DNA of 64,000 nucleotides from positions 1 to 64,000 of the forward strand of contig CANJXQ010000004.1 of NCBI GenBank assembly GCA_947478805.1. Reading direction: 5' to 3'. The translations under genes and the position numbers were made by a program. Below are positions 51,125-60,565 of this stretch, piece after piece (the first letter of the stretch is position 1; every line of letters begins with the position of its first letter). The DNA comes from Betaproteobacteria bacterium (lineage in GTDB: Bacteria > Pseudomonadota > Gammaproteobacteria > Burkholderiales > SG8-39). The notes beneath the pieces were generated by a model. The model was not told the DNA's origin. It did not search any database and saw only the letters and a list, made by a program, of their open reading frames with translations.

Positions 51125-52645
51125 TTAATGGCCGCCCGCGGCCATGGCCGCGGGTGTCACAGCAGCAGTTGAGGCGCCAGGCGGTTGCGCGCCCGGGGAC
51201 TGCGACGTCAGTGCCAGCTGGAAGTCCGACTCTGCCAGCCAGTAGTCGCGCTGCGCTTCCATCGCCGCACTCACGCTGGCGGCCTGCCCACGCGCGTCGG
51301 CAAGCAGGTCGAACACCGAACTGAGCATGCCGTTGTATCGCAGCAGCACCTCCTCGGAAATGAACTTGCGCAGCGGCAGCACTTCATCGCGATAGTGGCG
51401 CGCGAGCTCGAAGCGCTCGCGCAGCGTGCCATGAGTCTCGCGCACCTCCGAGCGCGCCCGCACTGCGACTTCCCGGGCGCGGCTCACCGCCTGCATGTAG
51501 AGGAACTCGGCGCGCGCGGTCTTCGCACCGCCGAAATCGAAGATCGGCAACCGCAGGTCGAGCTCCCAGCCACGCTGAGGCAGTGCCGGGGCGCTGGTCT
51601 TGCGCACGAAACCGAGCTCGACCAGATCCACGTAACGCGTGGCCTTGGTCAGCCCGAGCGATTGGGCCAGCGACTCGGCGTCGCGCCGCGCCGCCTGCAC
51701 GTCGAGCCGCTGGGCGAGCGCACGCGCTTCGAGTTCAGCCGGATCGTCGGCCCCGGGAAATGCCGCCGGCAACAGCTTGGGCAGGTCGGGCAGGCGCTCA
51801 GGCAGCCGCAGCTCGCGCGCGGAGGCGACCCCCAGCGCACGCGCGAGGCGCTCAGTTGCAGCCAGCGCCCCCTGTCGCGCCCGCGCCTGCTGCGCGACCG
51901 CCTCAACGAGGAAAGCCTGCTCGCGCGCCTCGGCAAGCTTCGACCAGTTGCCGGCCGCGGCCATGCGCCGTCCCAGCTCCGCACCGGCATCAGCGGCTTC
52001 CTTCACCTGCCCCGCGTACGCCAGGCTTTGCTGCGCCGCCACGGCAGAAATCCACGCCTTGCGCGCTTCCTGCGCCACGCGCAATGCGGCGCCAGCAGCG
52101 CGCAACTTGGCCGCCTCGAAGCGCTCGCCCTGCACCTTGGTGGAGAGCGGGATGGCCAGCAGTCCGAGCACATCGAAGAACACGCCGCGCTCGATCTCCA
52201 GTTCATCGCCGCGCACCAGGCGCGCAAACGAGATGCGCGGGCCGCGCCAGCGGCTGGCCTGCACCAGTTCACTTTCGGCGATACCGAGTTCGGCGTAGTC
52301 GGCCTGCAGGCCAGGATGGTTGAGCAGCGCGATCTGCACTGCGACATCCGCCGTGAGCGCCTGCGCCGATGAGGGCGCCAGCAATTCGGCGACGCGCGCG
52401 CGCACCGAATCGGCATCGCGTTCGGACCGCACCCACTGCACCGACACAGCCTCGCGCGAGGATCCCTGCTGCGCGGTGCTTTCGGCCATGCGTGCAGTCA
52501 CGGCCTGCTGCACGCTGCCAAACCCGCCGTCTGGAGAAAATGAAGCGCAGCCGCCGAGCAGCGCTACGCCCGCCGCAATGGCAGCAATGCCGCCGCCAGC
52601 ACCCGCGCACGCGTGTCGCGCGCGGGAAAAACCTGATTGAAACAT
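51125..52645 (-). CDS. TolC-family outer-membrane efflux lipoprotein
   Basis: Lipobox LLGGCAS; long coiled-coil repeats; two OEP halves (VQIALLNHPGLQADYAELGIAESELVQA...). Confidence 0.9.
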   Translation of the reverse strand: MFQSGFSRARHACAGAGGGIAAIAAGVALLGGCASFSPDGGFGSVQQAVTARMAESTAQQGSSREAVSVQWVRSERDADSVRARVAELLAPSSAQALTADVAVQIALLNHPGLQADYAELGIAESELVQASRWRGPRISFARLVRGDELEIERGVFFDVLGLLAIPLSTKVQGERFEAAKLRAAGAALRVAQEARKAWISAVAAQQSLAYAGQVKEAADAGAELGRRMAAAGNWSKLAEAREQAFLVEAVAQQARARQGALAATERLARALGVASARELRLPERLPDLPKLLPAAFPGADDPAELEARALAQRLDVQAARRDAESLAQSLGLTKATRYVDLVELGFVRKTSAPALPQRGWELDLRLPIFDFGGAKTARAEFLYMQAVSRAREVAVRARSEVRETHGTLRERFELARHYRDEVLPLRKFISEEVLLRYNGMLSSVFDLLADARGQAASVSAAMEAQRDYWLAESDFQLALTSQSPGAQPPGASTAAVTPAAMAAGGH

Positions 52646-52814
52646 GGCCTGACTCCTGAGAACGCCTGAAATGCGAGGGGGACACATCCCTTCGCGTCGC
52701 CCTCGACGAGGGTCCCGCACGACAAGTGCCTGGACTCTCCGGGGATGAGCGTTGCCCGGTGCATCAACGCAGCAGGCAACAGCGGCCACACCCATTTGGG
52801 GTGGCCCGACGGCG

Positions 52815-53315
52815 TCAGGTGGCTAGCGGAGGTCGCTGCAGGAGCGACGGGGTGATGCTCAGGAAGGACACGGACACCATCTCGACGAAGGCGCCAGGGG
52901 ATGTGATGAAGAACGACTTGTTGGTGGACAGCAGGACTGACGCGCAGGCCAGCTGGCACAGTCCGCATTCATTGCAGCCGGCATCGTGGCTGTCAGCGGT
53001 CATGTCGGTGGTGCCCGCAGCCAACGGGACAGACGCAGATTCACCAGTGGCGGGGGACTCGTGATGGCCCGCGCCCGAATGGTCATGCTTGGTACCGTGG
53101 CCCCCGGCATCATGATGATGAACGGCCGCAGGGCCATCTTCCAGCTCATGCACCGGAGCATACGCAAGGTCGGTGCCCGCCGCCTGCGTCACTCCGGGCC
53201 CGGTATCGCCGTTCAGCATATGAACGCACATCGGCATGGCCAATGCCGTGGCGCCCTGCAGCGGCAGCCACAGCACCAGGAAGGCAATCAACGCGAACTT
53301 GAGATGGGCTTGCAT
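52815..53315 (-). CDS. Exported His/Cys-rich protein, unknown function (first gene of the copper cluster)
   Basis: Signal peptide MQAHLKFALIAFLVLWLPLQGATALAMP; HHHDAGGHGTKHDHSGAGHH; DSHDAGCNECGLCQLAC. Confidence 0.72.
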   Translation of the reverse strand: MQAHLKFALIAFLVLWLPLQGATALAMPMCVHMLNGDTGPGVTQAAGTDLAYAPVHELEDGPAAVHHHDAGGHGTKHDHSGAGHHESPATGESASVPLAAGTTDMTADSHDAGCNECGLCQLACASVLLSTNKSFFITSPGAFVEMVSVSFLSITPSLLQRPPLAT

Positions 53316-53438
53316 GATCTGTGGAAAGCTTAGCACGCCGTAACGGCCAATGCCGGCCGCGGCACGCCTCTGACACCGATTGACGCCTCGATTGATATGA
53401 TCATTTTCCGTATAGAAAATCCAACTTACTTGGCTGAA

Positions 53439-53454
53439 TTACATAATTGTAATC
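53439..53454. promoter_or_regulatory. Candidate regulator box ATTACATAATTGTAAT in a divergent intergenic region
   Basis: Near-palindrome in an AT-rich patch between the His/Cys-rich gene (-) and the His-tailed EamA gene (+). Confidence 0.4.
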
Positions 53455-53604
53455 ATTTGTAAGCGCTGAACAATCGTACGCAGGGCATGCCATCAAAGGC
53501 CAGCCACCCGGGGCACGCCGGCAGAACCGGCAAAACCTGCTACAAAGGCACCACATATCGGGGGCTGCCGGCAACGCCACGGCAGCCTGATCCAGGAATG
53601 CGAC

Positions 53605-54720
53605 ATGTCCCGGCAAGCCAAGGAACCACGACCAACCAAGACACTGGCTACACCCGGCGTGCTCGCTGCGCTCGGCGCCGCAGCGCTCTTCGGCGCCGGC
53701 ACGCCGCTGGCGAAGCTGCTGCTCGGCCAGGTCGATCCGTGGCTCATGGCCGGCTTGCTGTACCTGGGCGCAGGCGCCGGACTGACCCTTACGCGCCGCC
53801 TCCTGCGCTCACCGCCCGGACACCCGGCGCGCGGCGACTGGCCCTGGCTCGCCGCGGCCATCCTGTGCGGCGGGGTAGCTGGACCGGTGCTGCTGATGTA
53901 TGGCCTGTCGGCCATGACGGCATCAGCGGCATCGCTCCTCCTGAATGCGGAAGGGGTGTTGACCGCGCTGCTGGCCTGGTTCGTGTTCCGCGAAAACTTC
54001 GATCGCCGCATCGCACTCGGGATGCTGGCCATCATCGCGGGCGCGCTGGTCCTGTCCTGGCCGGCGGACATTCCATCCGGCGGACAGGCTGTTGCACTGT
54101 GGCCCGCGCTCGCCGTCCTCGGCGCCTGCCTGGCCTGGGCGCTGGACAACAACTTCACACGCAAGGTCTCGCTAGGCGATGCCACCTGGATCGCCGCCTG
54201 CAAGGGCTGGGTGGCAGGCATCGTCAACATTGGGATTGCAATGACCGCGATGTCCGCGACGGGTACAGCAACGACGGCCTGGCCGACCTTGTGGACGGGG
54301 CTTGCCGCCTGCCTTATCGGCTGGTTTGCCTATGGCGTAAGCCTGGCGCTGTTCGTGGTGGGTCTGCGCCATCTCGGCACCGCGCGCACCGCGGCGTATT
54401 TCTCCATCGCGCCGTTCGCGGGCGCGGTCATGTCACTCCCGCTGCTGGATGAACCGGTCACGCTGCGGCTGGCCGGCGCCGGGATCCTGATGGGCATCGG
54501 TGTCTGGCTACACCTCACCGAGCGACACGAGCACCCACATCGCCACGATCGTCTCGCGCACAGCCACGAACACCAACATGATGGACGCGACCCGCATCAC
54601 GCCCATATGCACGACGGTGACGCAGCTCCGGGGGTGCCGCACACGCACGTGCACGTTCACGCGCCGTTGCAGCATGCGCATCCGCACTTCCCGGACGCAC
54701 ACCACCGCCACGACCACTGA
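53605..54720 (+). CDS. EamA/DMT-family transporter with a His-rich C-terminal tail
   Basis: Ten-TM EamA core; C-terminus HEHPHRHDRLAHSHEHQHDGRDPHHAHMHDGDAAPGVPHTHVHVHAPLQHAHPHFPDAHHRHDH. Confidence 0.92.
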   Translation: MSRQAKEPRPTKTLATPGVLAALGAAALFGAGTPLAKLLLGQVDPWLMAGLLYLGAGAGLTLTRRLLRSPPGHPARGDWPWLAAAILCGGVAGPVLLMYGLSAMTASAASLLLNAEGVLTALLAWFVFRENFDRRIALGMLAIIAGALVLSWPADIPSGGQAVALWPALAVLGACLAWALDNNFTRKVSLGDATWIAACKGWVAGIVNIGIAMTAMSATGTATTAWPTLWTGLAACLIGWFAYGVSLALFVVGLRHLGTARTAAYFSIAPFAGAVMSLPLLDEPVTLRLAGAGILMGIGVWLHLTERHEHPHRHDRLAHSHEHQHDGRDPHHAHMHDGDAAPGVPHTHVHVHAPLQHAHPHFPDAHHRHDH

Positions 54721-54786
54721 AGCCCGCCGGGTACTCGTCTCGCGTGTGACCAACCGGTTACTGCGGATACCTCAGCGTACGCCGCA

Positions 54787-55650
54787 TCAGCTGTCGTCGT
54801 CTTGCGATTCTGGCGCGCTGCCAATCGCATAGTCGCTGCCCGCCCCCACGAAGGGAAGCAACAGCATGCCGACAAGCTTCACGGCTCCGTCGCTGCCGGT
54901 GAGCCCCTTCACGCCGATGGCCATGCGCTCCTGCGGCAGGCGGGCACGCTCGCGATAGGTGCCGCACAGCCGATCCCACCAGGGCAGGTTGAAGCCGAAG
55001 TTGCTGTTCGTTTCGTCCACCGCCATCGAGTGGTGGATGCGGTGCATCTCGGGCGTCACCAACAGCCAGCGCAGCCATCGGTCAACCGCCTCGCTCATCC
55101 GGAGATTGGCGTGATTGAACATTGCCGTGGCATTCAAGAGCACCTCGAACACCAGCACTGCGGCCGCCGGCGCCCCGAGCAACGCAATGGCCGCGAACTT
55201 GAGCAGCAGCGACAGCAGGATTTCGATCGGATGAAAGCGCAGGCCGGTGGTCACATCGAAGTCCGCGTCGGCGTGATGAACCCGATGGAAGCGCCACAAC
55301 AGCGGCACCGCATGGAACATGACATGCTGCAAATAGATTGCAAAATCGAGTGCGATCACCGACAAAACGAAGGCCCACCAGAACGGGATGTCGAAAGCAT
55401 TCAGCAATCCCCAGCCTCGCTCGGCGCACAGCAGCGCGAACCCGACCGCCGCCATCGGAAACAGCAGGCGCACGATCACGTTGTTCAACACCACCAGCGC
55501 CAGGTTATGCAGCCAGCGCACCGGTCGCGCCAGTAACCGTACCCGCCGCGGCGCCGCCGCCTCCCAGAGCGCCATCAACGCAAACACGCCGAAAAATGCG
55601 GCCAGACGAACGGACAGCTCGTGCGCAAGCGCCCATTCGTTGAAGGTCAT
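54787..55650 (-). CDS. Sterol desaturase / fatty acid hydroxylase family protein
   Basis: DFAIYLQHVMFHAVPLLWRFHRVHHADADFDVTTGLRFHPIE...NHANLR...EMHRIHHS (His clusters). Confidence 0.93.
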   Translation of the reverse strand: MTFNEWALAHELSVRLAAFFGVFALMALWEAAAPRRVRLLARPVRWLHNLALVVLNNVIVRLLFPMAAVGFALLCAERGWGLLNAFDIPFWWAFVLSVIALDFAIYLQHVMFHAVPLLWRFHRVHHADADFDVTTGLRFHPIEILLSLLLKFAAIALLGAPAAAVLVFEVLLNATAMFNHANLRMSEAVDRWLRWLLVTPEMHRIHHSMAVDETNSNFGFNLPWWDRLCGTYRERARLPQERMAIGVKGLTGSDGAVKLVGMLLLPFVGAGSDYAIGSAPESQDDDS

Positions 55651-55655
55651 GCTCG

Positions 55656-57311
55656 TTACGCGTGCTCCATCCGCTGCCCATGCTCGCGGATGGCATGAAA
55701 GCTCACGTTCGGCCAGCGCTCCATGGTGAGCTGCAGGTTGACGCGGTTGGGTGCGAGGTACACCGGGTTGTCATCGATGTCCTTCGCCATGCGCGAGGCC
55801 TCGTCGTTCTCGAACTTGCGCCGCGTGTTGTCGTCGGGGAAGGTCAGCCAGCGCGCGGCGTAGAGGTTGGCGGCGTCGTACACGGCGTCCACCTTGTATT
55901 CGCTTTGCAGGCGCTGGGCGACGATTTCGAACTGCAGCGGCCCCACCGCACCGAGCAGGATGCTGTTGCCCGTGCCCGGATCGAACACCTGCACCGCGCC
56001 CTCTTCGCCCAGCTCCTTCAAGCCCTTCTGCAATTGCTTGGCCTTGAATGGGTCCTTGGGGCGCGCCAGGTTGAACAGCTCCGGCGCGAAATACGGGATG
56101 CCCTTGAAGCGCAGCGACTCGCCTTCGGTCAGCGTGTCGCCGATCTGCAACTGGCCGTGGTTGTGGATGCCGATGATGTCGCCCGCCACCGCGTCGTCGC
56201 TGGCGACCCGCTCATTGGCCATGAAGGTGATGGCGTTGGCCAGCTTCATCTCGCGACCCAGGCGCACATGGTGCACCTTCATGCCGGACTGGTAGCGCCC
56301 GGAGCACACGCGCAGGAAGGCGATACGGTCGCGATGCCTCGGGTCCATGTTGGCCTGGATCTTGAACACGAAGCCGGTGAACGGCGGCTCGGTGGCCTCG
56401 ACCATGCGCGTACCCGCGTCCTCCCGCGTGGCTTCCCGGGGCTGCGGCGGCGGCGCCCAGTCCAGCAACGCCTGCAGGATCTCCTGCACACCGAAGTTGT
56501 TGATGCCGGAGCCGAAAAAAACCGGCGACTGCGTGCCGGCAAGAAAGCGCGTGAGGTCGAACGGCACGCTCGCGCCCCGGATCAGTTCGACGTTCTCGCG
56601 CAGGTGCTTCACTTCGTCAGGGAAGAGCTCATCCAGACGCGGATTGTCCAGGCCCTCGATCAGCTCGCCGTCGGCGCTGCGCTTTTCCTCACCCGGGGTA
56701 AAACGCTGCAGGCGGTCGGTCAGGAGGTGGTATACGCCGCGAAAGGCCTTGCCCATGCCGATGGGCCAGGTCACCGGCGCGCAGTCGATCTTCAGCACCG
56801 ACTCGATTTCCTCCAGGATGTCCACCGGCTCGCGCACTTCGCGGTCCATCTTGTTCACGAAAGTGATGATCGGTGTGTTGCGCAGGCGGCACACTTCCAG
56901 CAGTTTGATGGTCTGCGCCTCCACGCCCTTGGCGGCGTCGATCACCATCACTGCAGCATCCACCGCGGTCAGCACGCGATAGGTATCCTCGGAAAAATCC
57001 TCGTGGCCGGGCGTATCGAGCAGGTTGATGGTCTGGCCGGCAGGGCCCGGCGGATAGGCAAACTGCATCACCGAGCTGGTCACCGAAATGCCGCGCTGTT
57101 TTTCGACCTCCATCCAGTCGGAGGTGGCGTGGCGGGAGCTCTTCCTCGCCTTCACCGTGCCCGCCATCTGGATGGCGCCGCCGAAGAGAAGCAGCTTCTC
57201 GGTCAGCGTGGTCTTGCCCGCGTCGGGGTGGGAAATGATGGCGAAGGTGCGCCGCCGGGAGACATCCCTGGCAAGGGCATTGGAGGTCGTCGTTGCAGCG
57301 GGTGAATTCAT
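55656..57311 (-). CDS. prfC: Peptide chain release factor 3
   Basis: [80 protein letters not shown]. Confidence 0.97.
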   Translation of the reverse strand: MNSPAATTTSNALARDVSRRRTFAIISHPDAGKTTLTEKLLLFGGAIQMAGTVKARKSSRHATSDWMEVEKQRGISVTSSVMQFAYPPGPAGQTINLLDTPGHEDFSEDTYRVLTAVDAAVMVIDAAKGVEAQTIKLLEVCRLRNTPIITFVNKMDREVREPVDILEEIESVLKIDCAPVTWPIGMGKAFRGVYHLLTDRLQRFTPGEEKRSADGELIEGLDNPRLDELFPDEVKHLRENVELIRGASVPFDLTRFLAGTQSPVFFGSGINNFGVQEILQALLDWAPPPQPREATREDAGTRMVEATEPPFTGFVFKIQANMDPRHRDRIAFLRVCSGRYQSGMKVHHVRLGREMKLANAITFMANERVASDDAVAGDIIGIHNHGQLQIGDTLTEGESLRFKGIPYFAPELFNLARPKDPFKAKQLQKGLKELGEEGAVQVFDPGTGNSILLGAVGPLQFEIVAQRLQSEYKVDAVYDAANLYAARWLTFPDDNTRRKFENDEASRMAKDIDDNPVYLAPNRVNLQLTMERWPNVSFHAIREHGQRMEHA

Positions 57312-57430
57312 GGTCTTTGCAGTGACAATACCGCCAGCCGCCGGGCGCTCGCCCGGCAAGGACGCGTGAGGGGATTGGAGTGTGAAACAGGCGGAACTCG
57401 CTGCGAATTATAACAACTGCTTACACCTGT

Positions 57431-57479
57431 AATCCCACTTTAGGCGGAAGATCCGCCCTTCGAGCAATAAGATGGGATT
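57431..57479. repeat. Nested inverted repeat / hairpin in the prfC–mlaC divergent intergenic region
   Basis: AATCCCA ... GGCGGA-aga-TCCGCC ... TGGGATT. Confidence 0.65.
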
Positions 57480-57608
57480 GCTGCGTAAATCGCCGCTCCG
57501 ACGCGTCCTGGCCGAGTAATTCCCAGCCCACAGTCATCCGCGCCACCCCGAGGTACGTTTACCCGTCATTACGGCAATTCCTGCTCACCTCAACCTATCG
57601 GATCGTCC

Positions 57609-58232
57609 ATGCTTCGCTTTATCGCCTTCGCTTTATTTTCGGCAGTTGTCCTGCTGTCGCCTCTTTCGTACGCTGCCGACCTCGGCCCCGACGAGATCGT
57701 GCGCCAGGTCACGGCCGACGTCCTCGAATCAGTGCAGAAGGACAAGCAGCTGCAGTCCGGCGACCGTCGCAAGGCGCTGGCACTGGCCGAGGAGAAGATC
57801 CTGCCGCTGATCGATTTCGACCAGGCCACGCAGTTGGCGGTCGGACGGGCCTGGCGCCAGGCCACGCCGGAACAGCGCACGCGTTTGGTCACCGAGTTTC
57901 GCAGCATGCTGGTGCGCATCTATTCCAATGCGCTCGCCACCTACAAGGGACAGACCATGCGCGTGCAGCCGGTGCGCATGGCCAAGGACGCCACCGACGT
58001 CACCGTGCGCAACCAGTACATCAGCCCCGGCAAGCCGCCGCTGGCCGTGGACTATTCCATGCGCAAGACGGACGGCACATGGAAAATCTACGACATCGTG
58101 GCCGAAGGCATCAGCCTGGTGCTGACCTACCGCGGCGAGTTCGAGCAGGCAGTGCAGCAGGGCGGCGTCGAAGGGCTGATCAAACAGCTGGCGGAAAAAA
58201 ACACGCCGCCGCGCGAGCGCAGTGCCGGCTAG
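57609..58232 (+). CDS. mlaC: MlaC/Ttg2D-family phospholipid-binding protein
   Basis: Signal peptide; QATQLAVGRAWRQATPEQRTRLVTEFRSMLVRIYSNALATYKGQTM...YDIVAEGISLVLTYRGEF. Confidence 0.92.
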   Translation: MLRFIAFALFSAVVLLSPLSYAADLGPDEIVRQVTADVLESVQKDKQLQSGDRRKALALAEEKILPLIDFDQATQLAVGRAWRQATPEQRTRLVTEFRSMLVRIYSNALATYKGQTMRVQPVRMAKDATDVTVRNQYISPGKPPLAVDYSMRKTDGTWKIYDIVAEGISLVLTYRGEFEQAVQQGGVEGLIKQLAEKNTPPRERSAG

Positions 58233-58252
58233 CGTTCCCGGTCAGCGGTGCC

Positions 58253-58849
58253 TCAGGGCGCCGCTTCCACCAGGTTTTTCATCTCGGCCACCGTGCGCGC
58301 GAGTTCACCCCACAGCCGGGTGTGCCCGACACGCTGCTCGTAGGCCTCCACCATTGCCGCGTAGTACCAGAGGTTGCCCTCGCGCCCGGTGGTGAAACGG
58401 CCCCATAGCGTCTCGCCCTCGGTGCGATAGTCCTCCAGCATCGAGCGCGCGTTGTAGAGCTTGTCCGCCATCGACACCATCAGCGCGCCGTCGGACTTGT
58501 GCGCGATCTCGGCGATGTACTTCTTCTTGCGCGCGAACCAGCGATCGTGGCTGCGGTCCCGCTGCTCTTCGGGCGTGCCGTCGGAACACTCAACGACGAT
58601 CCGCTCCACCGCATCGCCAAAGCGCGCGCGAATTTCGCCCTCGGTCATCTTGTGCGCCTGGTCCTCCAGCGCATCGTGCAGCAGCGCCGCAATGGCCACG
58701 TCCTCGCTGCCGCCATGCTCCAGCACGATAGCCGCCACCCCCAGCAGGTGCGCGACATACGGCACGTCGCCGCCCTTGCGATCCTGGTCCTCATGAAGCT
58801 CCGCCGCCCAGACCAGGGCGTCGCGAAAGCGTTTGCCGACTGCTGCCAT
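58253..58849 (-). CDS. Small HD-domain phosphohydrolase (SpoT/MESH1-like)
   Basis: AAELHEDQDRKGGDVPYVAHLLGVAAIVLEHGGSEDVAIAALLHDALEDQAHKMTEGEIRARFGDAVERIVVECSDG. Confidence 0.85.
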   Translation of the reverse strand: MAAVGKRFRDALVWAAELHEDQDRKGGDVPYVAHLLGVAAIVLEHGGSEDVAIAALLHDALEDQAHKMTEGEIRARFGDAVERIVVECSDGTPEEQRDRSHDRWFARKKKYIAEIAHKSDGALMVSMADKLYNARSMLEDYRTEGETLWGRFTTGREGNLWYYAAMVEAYEQRVGHTRLWGELARTVAEMKNLVEAAP

Positions 58850-59051
58850 GTGGATTCCTCACTCGGTTATCGCGGGCACATTACACCATTGAATACCGGA
58901 TGCGCGGGGCTGCGAGCAGGTGAAATGCCGTAGCCCAGGCCATGCTCCCGGAGTAAAATTGGCGCTTCGCAGCGCCCTTCCAGAATGCCCGAGACGGCAT
59001 CACACCAGCCGATCGCAATTCCAAGACCGTGTGGCCATTCATCAGGGATCC

Positions 59052-59798
59052 ATGAGCACCAAAGCCTCAAAACGCGTCACCGCAACACCCGGATCCGAGC
59101 GCGCCATTCGCAAGGCGCTGCAGTCGGCCGTAGACCGCGGGGAGCTTTCGCTTGGAGACATGAAGCAGGCCCTGGCGCGGATGGCCGGTGCACAGAACGG
59201 ACACAAGCCACCGCGAGTGGAGTCCACTGCGCGCCGCGACGACATCCTGCAGTCCGCGGTCCGCCTGTTCGTCACCAAGGGCTACCACGCCGCAACGCTG
59301 CAGGATATTGCCGACGAGCTCGGCCTGACGCGGCCGGCGTTCTACTACTACTTCAAGAGCAAGCAGGAAATCCTCGAGGCGATCTGCCGTGCATCGGTGG
59401 ACAGGGCCGACACAGTAGTCAACGATGCCCTCAAGCTGCCGGCGGCCAACCATGCCCAGGCCGTGCGCCAGACGCTGCAAGCCTATGCCACCTACATCGC
59501 CTCGGACGTCACAACCGCGATCATGATGCGCAACTATGAGGAAATGTCACCCGCCGAAAAACTGCAGCTCACCACGCGGCGGCGTGCGCGGCAGGCCAAG
59601 GTGCTGGCGCTGGTGCAAAAAGGCATCAAGGCCGGCGAGTTCATGGCGGCCGAGCCGAAGATCGCCGTGCTCACGGCCTTCGAGGCTATTCACTCGGTGC
59701 ACAGCTGGTTCGACAATGATGGGCGGTTGTCCCGCGAGAACGTCAGCAAGGTGCTGGTCGAGCAGGTACTCAACGGCATCCTGCGCCGGGGCGGCTAA
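59052..59798 (+). CDS. TetR-family transcriptional regulator with an N-terminal extension
   Basis: RRDDILQSAVRLFVTKGYHAATLQDIADELGLTRPAFYYYFKSKQEILEAI (HTH). Confidence 0.92.
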   Translation: MSTKASKRVTATPGSERAIRKALQSAVDRGELSLGDMKQALARMAGAQNGHKPPRVESTARRDDILQSAVRLFVTKGYHAATLQDIADELGLTRPAFYYYFKSKQEILEAICRASVDRADTVVNDALKLPAANHAQAVRQTLQAYATYIASDVTTAIMMRNYEEMSPAEKLQLTTRRRARQAKVLALVQKGIKAGEFMAAEPKIAVLTAFEAIHSVHSWFDNDGRLSRENVSKVLVEQVLNGILRRGG

Positions 59799-59819
59799 CC
59801 GACCGAGACGCAGCCTGGA

Positions 59820-60527
59820 TCAGGCGCGACGGCGCGGCTGCTGGTCCACCCACTCCCAGCGGTCTTCCAGCACATCATCGAGAGTGATCCCGGGCACCGG
59901 CTTTTCGTACCCAGGGCCGGGCTGCACCAGTTGCACGAGGCAGCCGTGGGCCGTGCGCGGGCTCACGTAGGCTTCGCGCCAGGTCGGCGACGCGAGGTCT
60001 TCGTCCACAATGCGATAGCCCGCGGCCTTCAGCGGCGCGAGCGTGGCGGCGAGGTCGTGCACCAGGAAGGTCATGTGATGGATGCCTTCCCCACGCTTGG
60101 CAAGGTGTGCTTTCATCGGGTTGTCGCCGGTGGGCTGCAGCAGTTCCAGCTTGCCGCCCCCGGGATATTGCACGAACACCGACCGCAGCTTTGCCGTCTC
60201 GTTGATGCCGCCGGCAACCAGCCTGCCTCCCAGCATATTGATGAAGAAGTTCGCGGCCTTGCCGAGGTCTTCCACGGCGATGCCGTGATGGTCGATCACG
60301 GGCGTGTCGGCCAGCGCCGCGGTGTCGGAGACGGCCATGCCCAGCGAACGCGCGGCATCATCGATCAGGCTCCCGACATCGGCGGCTAGCCTTGCCAACA
60401 GATCGGTCGAGGTTTTCGAAGCCCCGGCACCAGTTGCCCCCGCGCTCATGCCCGCTGCCGCCTGCCGGAGCTTCGCCAGCCGTTCGGCAATGGCCGCATC
60501 CGCGATGGCCTTTTCGTTGCTGCTCAT
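59820..60527 (-). CDS. VOC/glyoxalase-family protein
   Basis: VIDHHGIAVEDLGKAANFFINMLGGRLVAGG...VQYPGGGKLELLQP...EGIHHMTFLVHDL. Confidence 0.88.
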   Translation of the reverse strand: MSSNEKAIADAAIAERLAKLRQAAAGMSAGATGAGASKTSTDLLARLAADVGSLIDDAARSLGMAVSDTAALADTPVIDHHGIAVEDLGKAANFFINMLGGRLVAGGINETAKLRSVFVQYPGGGKLELLQPTGDNPMKAHLAKRGEGIHHMTFLVHDLAATLAPLKAAGYRIVDEDLASPTWREAYVSPRTAHGCLVQLVQPGPGYEKPVPGITLDDVLEDRWEWVDQQPRRRA

Positions 60528-60565
60528 GCTGGTGCTCCTGCGTGAATATTGAAATGTCTCGGTGC

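Noticed and set aside
54520-54720. CAC/CAT-rich stretch considered as a simple-sequence repeat or frameshift tail
   Set aside because: Stays in frame with the EamA core and ends in a normal stop; treated as a genuine His-rich tail.
55662-57305. 547-aa plus-strand ORF opposite prfC
   Set aside because: Antisense artefact; prfC is complete on the minus strand.
57424-57445. Resemblance of acacctgtaatcccactttagg to the human Alu consensus (contamination?)
   Set aside because: Only a short match; flanking sequence is bacterial and the segment forms its own symmetrical hairpin, so chance similarity is more likely.
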